Positions 23,011-34,100 of a DNA stretch of 64,000 nucleotides are shown piece after piece. Origin of the DNA: Ypsolopha sequella (taxonomy: Eukaryota; Arthropoda; Insecta; Lepidoptera; Ypsolophidae); the NCBI GenBank assembly GCA_934047225.1, contig OW203992.1:11583501-11647500 (forward strand), in the 5' to 3' direction. Position numbers and translations under genes: made by a program. The notes beneath the pieces are model-generated. The model was not told the origin of the DNA, ran no database searches, and saw only the letters and a program-made list of their open reading frames with translations. The first letter of the stretch is position 1; each line of letters starts with the position of its first letter.

Positions 23011-23304
23011 TCATAGCATTGCATTGATTTATTTATGAGAATGTAAAATTATGTTGCACGGTACTATTTAAGTAGGTCTTGAAACGCAAATTCATGATAT
23101 AAACGAATATTATCGGAAATATTCAGCCATTTGATAGTCTACCAAAATATGGAGCGAAGACTTTTTGTTTCATGATTTCGAGGTAAGGCGCAAAGTAAAA
23201 ATTATTTGTATGTACGGTTACTGACACCAGTTTTCTATTTAAAATTACGATTAATTACATTTCACCGGTAAACATACACAAAATAAAATGTTACGCGGCC
23301 TACA

Positions 23305-23455
23305 CCATATTTTTTTTTCCTTAGCTATATATATATATATTATCTATATAAGGAAAAAAAAATATGTTTTATAAAAATCTTTTTGAAAAAGCTATGGGAA
23401 TTGCTGTAAATCTATATTTACAGCAATTCCCATAGTTTAATTTCAAAAAGATTTT
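23305..23455. repeat. Two adjacent near-perfect palindromes
   Basis: 'atattttttttttccttagc' is mirrored across a TA run at 23323-23352. Then 'atgggaattgctgtaaat' (23393-23410) is mirrored by 'atttacagcaattcccat' (23415-23432), with outer arms 'aaaaatctttttgaaa'. The right arm runs into repeat F. Confidence 0.8.
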
Positions 23456-23735
23456 TTTTTATCAGAGAATATACGCCATTTTAGGACATATTTTTCATTA
23501 TTTTGGTATATAAATTAATCATTACGTTTTTATGATTTTTTAAAGAAATTTTCGAGTATGACGTCAATTGCGAATTTTAGGAATTAGATTGTGTTGTGTG
23601 ATTGCATAATAAAGTGTTCTGTCTACTCATCCATCATCCATATGTCAAATCAGTCGGAAGCAAATTATTATAAATTTATCTTGATAGCAAAGGACACATT
23701 TCTAAGCAGTCTTTTCTCAAGTGACTTCACGCGAA
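23450..23735 (+). repeat. Dispersed repeat F, copy 2
   Basis: Partner of 12377-12690, ending near 'cttcacgcgaagg'. Confidence 0.75.
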
Positions 23736-24439
23736 GGCAAATGGATGTTGCAGCTTTTTCGTAAAAATAATCAAGAGGTTATTTAGACCACAAGTTCTTA
23801 AATACGTCTTATGAAACCATAATCTTGAAATGGTTTTTGAATTAACATTACTGTATTTTAATCTAAGTGCATACGTACATACTTCTTTATCTTTATTTTA
23901 AATTAAACAAAATAATACTTAAATAACATTAAAAACCTACCTACAAAATAAAACTTGCCTGAAAAAAAACACTAACCTAAAACCCTTTATTAAATATCGA
24001 GCCGCCAAACTTAATTATCTATGTCGAACCATTTTTTTTTATTTCATCCCGTTCATAAACCGATACATGAAAACTGTAAAGTGAAACTCTCGATGGCCCA
24101 TTCTGAAAGTCCTAAAAATCTCAAATGTGCTGAGTCATCATCACTCGGAGTGAACTCGTCTTCGAGAGGCAATCCAGCTGGATCCTAGCCAGCACACCTG
24201 AGATCTTCTACTGATTGGACAAAACGCCAAGTTTCTCTGTTCAAACTTCTCTGTCTTATTTTCTTGATGATAGATATCAAAATGCTGTAACGCGCAGATC
24301 CTACATAAGTACTCTTTACATAGTTTCTCGTCGTACCTGTATATGGAAAACTGCTTGATTGAATGAGCTATATTTACTAATAAATGTTACTTCCACAATT
24401 TAAGTACAATGCCTATCTATACGTGTATTCATCATTTAT
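23736..24439. other. No gene recognised
   Basis: AT-rich; nothing recognised. Confidence 0.5.
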
Positions 24440-25350
24440 ACAATAATTTTGTTCATATTTTATTTTTATTCATATTTTATTTTTATTTTTATTTATATTT
24501 ATTCCTATTATTATATTTATAAATAATATTTATTTATTCCTTATCCCTTCGGTTGGTGATCATTGAACCTTGTTCCTGGTCCCTGGCCGGGTCTCCGGTA
24601 TGGGTTCGGGCGGCTGATTGGATTTTACCTTGTATAATATATATTTTACCTATCATTTTAATCGTAAATATATTGCTACATAAATTAAATAAACCTTTAA
24701 TTTAGTTCATGTACATTTATTATTTTATTACATATATTTTCTTTATTAGATTAAATTTGACGTGTAAAAAGTGTATATATCTATACCTGCTTTGCAAAAT
24801 AAACTATTTGAATTTGAATTTGAATTTGAATATTATAAAATTGGAAACTACAAAAAAACAAACTATTTAGCTGAAATAAAATAAAATATTCTCATTGAAT
24901 AACAGAAAAAAATAATTATTATGTTTACTTTATTTTTTTTTATTTTTTTATTTATTAATAAAATATTATAAATAATAAAATAAAATATTCTCATTGAATA
25001 AGAGAAAAAAATAATTATCCACCCCTTTATTGTCGGCTATTTGTCGGTATATGATGTGAAAGTCTAATACAATAATAGTAATTGAACAACTACGATCATC
25101 TGAGAAACAACGAGATTATGTTCTATTTATCGTGTTAAAATCTAAATTCATGATGGGACAATAATATGTGTATATGTATATATCTATATATATATCCACA
25201 TACCTGTTTATTTTTTTTCTCTTATTCAATGAGAATATTTTATTTTATTTCAGCTAAATAGTTTGTTTTTTGTAGTTTCCAATTTTTATAAAATGAATAA
25301 ATATAAATAAAAATAAAAATAAATAATGAATAAAAATAAAATATGAACAA
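24440..25350. repeat. AT-rich inverted-repeat complex with retroelement tail
   Basis: 'ggaaactacaaaaaaacaaa' with 'tttagctgaaataaaataaa' (24843-24890) is the reverse complement of 25245-25285, and the outer arms 'gttcatattttatttttatt' mirror 25325-25345. 'aatattctcattgaata' occurs three times. A 'ttgaat' run at 24809-24830 follows 'aaataaacta', a typical non-LTR 3' end. Confidence 0.7.
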
Positions 25351-25410
25351 ATATTTTATAATGGACAAACACCGACAGCCCATATAATAAATAAATCACA
25401 CACCAGAAAA

Positions 25411-25628
25411 TACCTAAAAGGCCCAAATTCATACTGGAGACTCGGTTAGTGACTAGGAACAATGTTTAATGAACCATCAGATGAAATTCAAAAAAATATA
25501 TGTTTTGGCTCCCTTATCGTATAGGAATTTTATTTGAACCAGACTTTTTTTAATGATTCCAAAAAAAAAGGATCACTGAACCTTGTTCCTGATCACTAAC
25601 CAAGTCTAAATTTGGGCGGTTGATTAAA
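25411..25628. mobile_element. MITE-like inverted repeat
   Basis: 'ggcccaaattcatactggag' with 'ggttagtgactaggaacaa' at 25419-25465 is mirrored by 25571-25622. A third related arm lies at 24557-24620. Non-coding. Confidence 0.65.
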
Positions 25629-26667
25629 TTTCCCATCAAAAATACTAACTCCAGATTAAATTTGGTACGGAGTTGTAGGATTTATGGATTGTTTTTGCGC
25701 TGACGGATTTTTAATGGAGATAGCAAATAACTAGAATAACTAACACGAGTTTTTTAATCGAATACCTTTTCTGAATTTTGTCACATGATGTATCACGGAC
25801 GGACTACAAAAATCTTATACTGAACAAGTTTTATTCTACAAAATTTAAAATACAAGAATCTTTGTAAATCGTTTGTACGAGTGTGACTTGCATTTCACAG
25901 TCCATACTTCTGACATCCCTCGGGGATTCATGTCGTGGCGATGTATTTTTAACGCATTCTACATCGTACTTTTGTGCGCACAAGTTATTGTCTGCAAAAT
26001 TCGCACAGTTTACCTACAGCATGCTACCTATTCACGGTTCTTATTGCGGCGTCAAAGCCGTTTAATTTGTTCACAAATAGGGAGCTCGTCTTCGGCAAAA
26101 CAAAAGGGAAGACACGGCACCCGGCTTCCCACGCATGGACCTATAAATACAGGCCCATGGACCAGTATACTCTATGTCATGGACCTGCGTTTATTCGCTT
26201 CCTTTCGCTCGCATTATGGTCGAAGCACGCGCGGGGAGTAAGGAATGGCGCTCGTTCAAAAAAGAGGTACAATTTTTAGTTGACGATATAAGAACGTACC
26301 ATATCTTCCTCTTTGTTATATCAATGGAGCTCGTCACCTCTTACTTATACATTGATTGTACTCAATTCTCCGGCAGTTATTTAAATAAAAATAAGACAAA
26401 AAGAGGTAAAGGTTGTTATACTTTTAATGGAATACTTTTCTTTTGTTACATTTAAGCAGCAAATAGCTTTCGTCTATACACAATAATACTTATTTATTAA
26501 ATAACATTGTAACACTGTACATCTAATCCGATAATAAGAAATACTATAAAATACATGTATATTAATTATAAACGGCAAATAAGATAAGTTGTCAGAGCCA
26601 GCTTACTGTTAAATAGAGACTGAGAGGATGATCCATCATGTGACCTTACTGCTTCTGAAGAACCTGT
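25629..26667. other. No gene recognised; repeat K copy 2 at 25880-25945
   Basis: Overlapping plus-strand frames of 93-122 codons occur at 25873-26455, but they overlap each other, contain no domain and start in a repeat shared with 11397-11460. I do not accept them as genes. Confidence 0.4.
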
Positions 26668-27330
26668 TTATTGAACGAGCGAGCGAAGCGAGCGAAGTTC
26701 TTAGGGTCGACTTTTATAATCCGGCGTTTGTATATAGGGTGATTGGAAATTCGACCTATTCCTTTAAAGGGGTTATACTAGGGATCATTTCCAACAAATA
26801 ATGCCTATCAACTAGTGGTCGAAAATGATAATTTTTTTTCTAGTAAAACACTTCGATATTTCAAAAATTACAAAATAAAAAAGGTTTTCTTTCCACTTAA
26901 GACCTTTTAATTCTGAGAGTATGGGAATTCAGGGCACGTATTTTTTTATAAATCTATCATTGATCATAAATGTAATAAATAAGAGTTGACAGAGGAATAA
27001 TTATTTTAAATTATTTATTTTTGATTATTAGTCTCAAAGTTTGAAAAATAATATAAAAATCTTCGTAACTCGGAGACCATTCATTTTCGACACATAGTTG
27101 ATAGGACTTAATTCGTTGGAAATGATCTCTAGTATAACCCCTGTATATGTATGAATGTTTGTCCGACGATAACTCGAGTATCGTTAATTGTAACGTCATG
27201 AAAATTGGTGAGCGAGTAAATGAGACAAAAAGGATTTTTAAGTTCGAACATGAGCCAAACCGGTTAAGGGGTTGGAGAGATATGGAGTTTGTAGTCCGCG
27301 AGTTCAGAGTTCGGGACGAACTACTGGTTA
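26668..27330 (+). repeat. Dispersed repeat J, copy 2, interrupted by MITE G
   Basis: Left block 'cgagcgaagcgagcgaagtt' and right block from 27147 match 8520-8970. The interruption is at the same place as in copy 1 but by an unrelated MITE. Confidence 0.75.
26733..27146. mobile_element. MITE family G, near-complete copy
   Basis: 'ggggttatactagggatcat' at 26769 is mirrored by 'atgatctctagtataacccc' ending at 27141. Arms are about 55 bp, extending to 'gtcgaaaatga' and its complement. The truncated partner is at 4817-5125. Confidence 0.8.
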
Positions 27331-28133
27331 TTATATTACCCAGGTACAATGAAACTACCTTTAAAGTCAGTCTAAATCTGACAACCTATCATGAGTAGAG
27401 AGCCGTATATATTTAATGTTTGAATCTAAACGGTAAACCATGAATCTTTTAACATCAAAATTACTTCACTTACACCATTGTTTTATCACATTATCTAAGA
27501 AATCTCGAAGTATTTTACAATTACTGGTGTGATGCTTTGGTTATTTGTTCTAATAGAAGACGTTAAGACTGACATATCCTTACTTTTTACACAGACTCAA
27601 ATACATTACCAATAAATAAAATGAAAATATAAAGTTAATTTAATTTCCTTGCTTGTTCATTAAAGGAATGTGATTTCTTTGAGCTAGCATTTTTATGTAT
27701 GTGATACAGGATGGTAGCTCAGTGGTATACTTTAATAAATAATTTTAATATGTACCTATTAATTCTTTGAGTTATTTGGCAAATCGAATTGTTATTTATT
27801 TTACAAAATCGTGTCCGTGCTCCACAATACTCCGCATTTACAGCTTTTAAATCAAAGTCGTATTTCAGTTGAAAAAAGTACTTTCAGTATATAGGTATAT
27901 CTATTACAGAATATATCTTTTGTATCTATTTTGAAACCGCCAATGACATATACTTGTAACCTCAGTCAAACCAAAAGATCTTATTAATTATCTATGACAG
28001 CTGATGTAACCAAGAAAATACTTATATTTTTCAATGCAGTCCCCATTAGACGCGTTTCAATAAGGAAATTGGCTCTGATGAAAAAGTAAAATGCTTTTTT
28101 CTCTCATTCGCAGTACCATGTAGTCCTCCGCAC
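27331..28133. other. No gene recognised
   Basis: AT-rich. If the exon at 28134-28186 were terminal, its 3' UTR would be here; 'aataaa' occurs on the minus strand near 27796, but I cannot show it is used. Confidence 0.4.
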
Positions 28134-28186
28134 CTTGTTATCGGCCGATCGCCGTACTTCGCCCGGGACGCCGCGTAACGAGTTAT
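28134..28186 (-). CDS. RhoGEF exon 6 of those seen (tail), probable
   Basis: A C/G-rich 53-bp block in AT-rich intron. The acceptor is strong (ATTTATTCTTTTCAG before 28186); the donor AAG|GTGCGG is weak. In phase 0, as required by the preceding exon, it reads [17 protein letters not shown] and ends two bases into an Arg codon. If the donor is not used the frame stays open past it for over 30 codons. Basic composition continues that of the preceding exons. The protein sequence itself is not a recognised domain. Confidence 0.55.
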
Positions 28187-31100
28187 CTGAAAAGAATAAA
28201 TGAACAAAATCAAACACCCTATAAAAGTAAAAAAGTATTTCTATGTGTTTATTATACAGAGTTCAGATTTATTGAATTATGAACTTCTGCTTGTGTTACT
28301 TTGCTAAAGTTATAAATTTACTTCTAATCATGAAATATCAGCACGTTTAAAAGAGATGGGTGAGTATGGGAATTAACTAAAAAAAAAAAGTTAACTTATA
28401 TCTAAGTATTAAAATTATATTAATATAATTAAGTAACTTGCAAAAAGGAACAGCAATGAATAAAATTAAATAATTTCTGAACTGCAAAAATATGAATTCA
28501 ATAGCAATGCAATAACTATATCTAAATATTAAAATTATTAGGAGGCTGGCAGATCAATCCTAGTTCACACAAACGAAATAAACCATTTGTAAATAATAGA
28601 TATTTTATGGGTAGTGTGTATTTATTCCGATTGCATTACAGCATATCTAGATTCCCAAATATATAATAAATAAGAACACTGATGTAAACATGAAATATGA
28701 GAAAAATAAGCTTTCTATGGAAAATTATTATTAGAGTGGTGCATTACAAACTAGAAAAGATCAATCAGAAACAAACCAAAGACAAGAATTTGAAAAAATT
28801 CCCCGGACCAGGATTCGAACCTGCGACCTCTTGTTATCAAGACAAGCGCGCTACCAACTGCGCCACCGAGGTTCCTACCAAGACCGGTGAATTCTTCCAT
28901 CATACGTGTCTACTGCTTCTGCCTAATATACTAGCCATGTACTGCACATATAGAACGCTCACGAGGGCGTTATGTGATTTCACGCCTTGTTCTTAAGAAA
29001 CAGATGGCGCTGTCGTCGCTACAGTATTGTTGCTTCAGACAGTTAAGAAATTCACAGTTCTCATTAACTAAGATTATTCATAGCGATGGATTTCGCAAAA
29101 ATAAAAACATAATCTTTCTATGGAAATTATAAAATTGCTTATTATGTCGTCTTCAAATCAATGATCATAATATCTATGATTTACAAATGGTTTTGGTATT
29201 TCGTTTGTATGAACTAGAATTTCTCCGCCGGCCTCTTAACTTGCAAAATTAAGTAACTTGCAAAAAGACCCAGTATTGAAAAGGACAAAAGAGTTTCTAG
29301 GATTATTAAGAGCCTGTCCTCTGAAACTTTTAACCAAGCCACTAAACATAAATATTAACCCAAAATACGCAGTACATTCAAAAATTGTTAGATAACCATA
29401 AATAATTTTCACAAAGAGCCCAAAAAGAAAAAGATACAGTGGAGACAGGCGTAGTACAAAAGGAAGGAAAGATCGAAAAGTAGAAAATGTAGTAATTTTG
29501 GACGTGTGCCTAAAAGATTACTGACCTACTAAGCAATGCGTTACTGAGCCAACTTCACGAAAACGAAACCGTCTAAGAGACCTGCAGACAGATTTAATAA
29601 AGCGTTATAAGACATTTCAGTATGGTTGATGAGAAATTCTTCAGATGAATGACGTGGTCACAAAATAACCAAATACAGTAGGTTCACTCCGCCTAACTAG
29701 CGAAAACAGGCGCACCCACACATAGACGCGTACGTACGACGATCTCAGTCGAATGCCAATACGAACTTCTGCCAAGATCATCATCATACGTACGCGTCTA
29801 TGCATGTGTGCGTCTGTTTTCGCTCGTTGGATGGATTCGGCCTTCTTGTAGTACCTATTTTGTGACGTGGTGTGGAAATAGGCAGCCTATATACGAGTAG
29901 AGTGCATGCGCAGCATATAATAAATACATCCAGCAGTCATCATTTTGGTTTTTTAATCTTTATAGGGTTTGGTCACGTAGTGATCATGTCACCCTAATTG
30001 TACAAATTCAACATATTTGCTACTAGCTACTTACAGTCATTACTTATTTTTACACAAGTCTTTGCTAATTTTAGCATAATCTTAGCTTTTTTTAATTTGG
30101 AGCAGCCAAGGCTTACAGCCGCCTAATTTGTTAGGCTAAATTATTTTATCTTTAATCCAACGAAAAACTTACAAACTGTTTCGAAGTGAAAGTTGCAGTT
30201 GAATGTTGTTGTATCATTTGCAATTTTATTATTAATAAATAGGCCCTAGAGGCCCACATATTTGTCTACGATGCAACCTATGCTGTTGCCAGAGCTCTTG
30301 AAGGACATTCCCATAAAAAAATCGCAAAAATATCGGGTTTCTAAAAAGATCGGTTTTTGCATCTGGATGTTCTGAGATAAAATATTTTGGACACATTTTA
30401 AGACCAAAAATAATTTCTGAATTGTAAATATCATTTTTTTTTGTAGAATATTACTGTATGTTAATAATAAATTATAATAGTTAAGTACTATTTTTTACAG
30501 AAAAGTTACAATTAATAGGGAAGTCTCAACTTAAAAAAAAATTTTACTATTTTACAGAACCACTGACGATAAAATGTTATAATGTTATAAAAATTTGATA
30601 AATGTTATATTTTATACCTTTTTCTTATAATGTTCGATATTCATTTCAATATACATACATAAATGACGAAACTCTTCCTTATATTTAAAAATCTGTTTTA
30701 CTCACGCCCTTAATATAGGCAGTGTTATTTTATTTTATTTTTATTTTATTTTATTTTATTTTATGTTATCCTCATTCCTACATTTACTCTACAGTCCCCT
30801 CCTATATACTACGTGGCTCACCGGTGTCTCGGGTCTTCGCACTCTTGCAGCAGAACTGCTGGCTGGATGAGTCACCAGAACAGAACCAGAACAGATGTTA
30901 TCCTCATTCCTACATTCTAATACATTTTAGCTCATTTCAATAAGATGTAAGTAAGTCTAAATCGTGTTAGACTTACATTTGTCGTCATTTCTTTCATCTG
31001 TAGATTCCTCACTCTGCATGGACACCATTGAGACCCTCTTCTTACGTTCCAGCAGCAGTAATTCTGGAAAATACGGGATAAAATCGATTTTAAAATACTG

Positions 31101-34100
31101 ATCATTATACCTACCAATAACAATATAAAACTTTGAATGAGACTCTAAAATAAAAAGATTGGTTTCTACGCTGTCTATCTAGACAAGCGAAAACAATATT
31201 TTCAATGCAGTTGCTCGTAAAGTTTTCTTTTTTGTGTAACAAAATTATGCGGAAACCAACTCTTTATTTCACGCGTGAAATAAAACAGTACTGAAATCCT
31301 TTATTTCACGCGTGAAATAATAGTATATTACGATACGAGAGCGATGAAACGTTTTCTGACGAGTGTGAGTTTGCGGCACGAGCGCGTGCGTAAAGTCGGC
31401 ATTTTCCGCACTTGTGCTTAAAAAAATTATACGAAACTCGTGCGAGAAACTTTTTCTCGACTCGTGTGATTGCAGAAAACATTTCATCGCTCTCGTATCG
31501 TAATATACTATTATAGCACAAGTGCGGAAAATGCCGACTTTACGCACGCACGGTGCGTAAAGCCGTCATTTTACGCACAGTGTGCTATAAAGTAATTTTT
31601 TTAAGTTTTTGACTCTGTGGTGCATGGTGCAAGTCATAAAATTTCAAAAATTTACAAAGATGCAAGGAGGTTTTGCTGTCCAAAAAAAAACAATTATTTA
31701 TAAGTATGCGCGCTCTAGCAATAATTGAATGATGATAAACACCATTCTTTATTATACTTATTTTTTTGTTGTATTTCCTCGCAAAATGCATTGAAAAATG
31801 TTGTAATATACTTGAGCGTAAAAGGTTTTTATCCGAATGCGTGCCAATGAAAACACTCGCTGCGCTCGTGTTTTCAATTCGGCACTTGTTCGTATAAAAC
31901 CTTACTTTCCGCACGTGTATCTTAAATAACTATTTTCAAATTTCTTATAAAAATAGGGTTTGTCGTATCAAACAAATTTCTTATAAAAATAGGGTTTGTC
32001 GTTTCATATATCAAAATATGATCCTAAGAAAACATTTAGTTATAACGATTTTTACCCGAAAATAAAAAGCATAGTCATCGTCCACGTATACAAGTCTTAT
32101 CAAACCAGAGCTGCGTATCTATATGTATATCCTGTCTAAAAGATGGGAATCCCAAAGAACCACGTACGTACTGCGGATAACAAACAATTTGTACTCAGTG
32201 TAATGTTTTTATATCTTTTTATCAGATACTAATATAACCCGCGCAGATAAAGAAAAGCATGCTATCTCGCTCACAATCTATCGCTGTCTATACTCACACA
32301 GTGAAGTACGCGCTAAAAAATCCAGTGTTATATTTACCCTTGCTCCTTATTTGTTTTATAAATAATTTTTGTCATTATTATTAGTATATTTACTTAATAA
32401 TAATAAAAAAGAATAATTAATAACAAAAAAGTCAGTAGGAAAAATAAAAATCGATTTTAGAGAACTTGTTTTGCCAACCGTACCATAAGTACCCGTCGCC
32501 ATTCTCAGATCTTTTCTTTATCTGCGTGGGTTAAAACAGGATGGGGTGTTTTTTTTTTTCGTGACTTTGTCTTCTTCTCAGTGTGCATCTATACCAATTT
32601 GGGTTGCCAGATACAAATACAAATTACAAATTATCCCAACAAATAACAATGGTCACCGGGCAAAAAAGTATTTTGTTGTAATTACTTTAATTTTAATAAT
32701 AAAAAAATATTTTTTGTTTCGTATTATTTATTTGTCCCGACCATAATGCCAAAATCCCGACTTTTTGAAATTTTGCCCAGATATTTTGATTTTCTCGTCT
32801 GGCAACCCTAATACTAATCCGTAAATAATAAAGTAGTAAAAAAGTCATGTCTGTACATTTAATATTTTTGCGAAATTCTAAATGAAATAATTAGTAATGT
32901 ATTATAATTGAACCGAGGCCAAACCTACAATTTTTAGACTTTTTGTCTGTATGTCTGTTCCGTTTTAACTCGAGAACCACTCAACGGATTTGGATGCGGT
33001 TTTCATTATTATCATCAAAGTGACCATGATCAACGAGCTATAAGAGATGTTGATAAATAAACGATAATATGAATAATAATAGACAATTTCGATAATTGAA
33101 AAACACTTTCACGTGAGCGAAGCCGTGGGCAAAAGCTAGTATCAAAATAAGGCGGAGGAAAAATGGCCAAGCGCAGTGATTCTATATTAAGGCGCTGTTA
33201 TCCCAGAAGAGTGACTCTCTGTCTTTTTCTTTACGTGTAAGGAGTAAAGAAAATAACCACAGTTTTGTACTTTTTCGTTGTTTTTATCGGGTTTTAAATT
33301 GTTTAACAATAAGGGATATGTTTATTAAAACCCACTTACGTGGTCGACCTACAAAATTTAAAGAGCAATATTACCAGATATGTTTCGTTAATAAAAGAGT
33401 GAAATTATGGAAATTGCATGATTTGAAAGGTCTTATTACATGCTGTGTTCGTGAATTATTTCTATCGAGCAAAGTTTATCTGATCGTGTAACACATGCGT
33501 GGAAGACCTAGATGAAAGTTCGAACTATATTGCGTTTTTTTTTTTTTTTGAAGTTTTAAACGATATTTGAAAGTTCTATTTGACTTTGAAATTACTGATT
33601 TTGGGATAAGAGCGCCTTAAGTGCGGGCGGAGCCGAGGGAAAAAGCTAGCAGACGTAGACTGTTTATAATAGTACTTAGTGGCTGCATCTGTACTTGTAT
33701 GCGTTACACTCGTATTGATATAAGTAGTACTTAGTGATCTCACCTGTACCAGAGAATATAAAGTATTACTACGTACCTGTACACTCGTATTGATAAGCGC
33801 TGATACCGATACCCGAGGACATTTCCACGAATACACATAATTACAATTTAAGTATTTACTTACGCAGTTTGTGTAAACCGCCATACCTACTGTAAAAAAT
33901 ACAGAATAACTAACATGATCATAAATAATATAACATAAAAACTCTTTATTGTGCACCAAAATAAAAACAGTGAATAAGGACAATACAAAGTTTAGAAAAA
34001 TATTGGCAACAACGGGCGGTCTTATAGCTTAAAGCGATTTGTTCCAGACAACATTTGGGTGGAAGATATTTTGAAAGAACCTGAAGGCGTAGGCGGTGTA

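Noticed and set aside
25873..26455. Cluster of plus-strand frames of 60-122 codons
   Set aside because: They overlap in three frames, begin in repeat K and show no domain or conserved start context.
28801..28875. Functional tRNA-Ser(UGA) gene
   Set aside because: The acceptor stem does not pair properly and the long variable arm of tRNA-Ser is missing; a SINE head fits better.
33867..33892. 26-bp minus-strand micro-exon between TTTTTTACAG and CTGC|GTAAGT
   Set aside because: Good splice-like sites, but its length would break the frame between the exons on either side and no reading is recognisable.
33576..33983. 135-codon minus-strand frame
   Set aside because: It overlaps an RTE-type 3' end and a region of short internal repeats; no recognisable protein.
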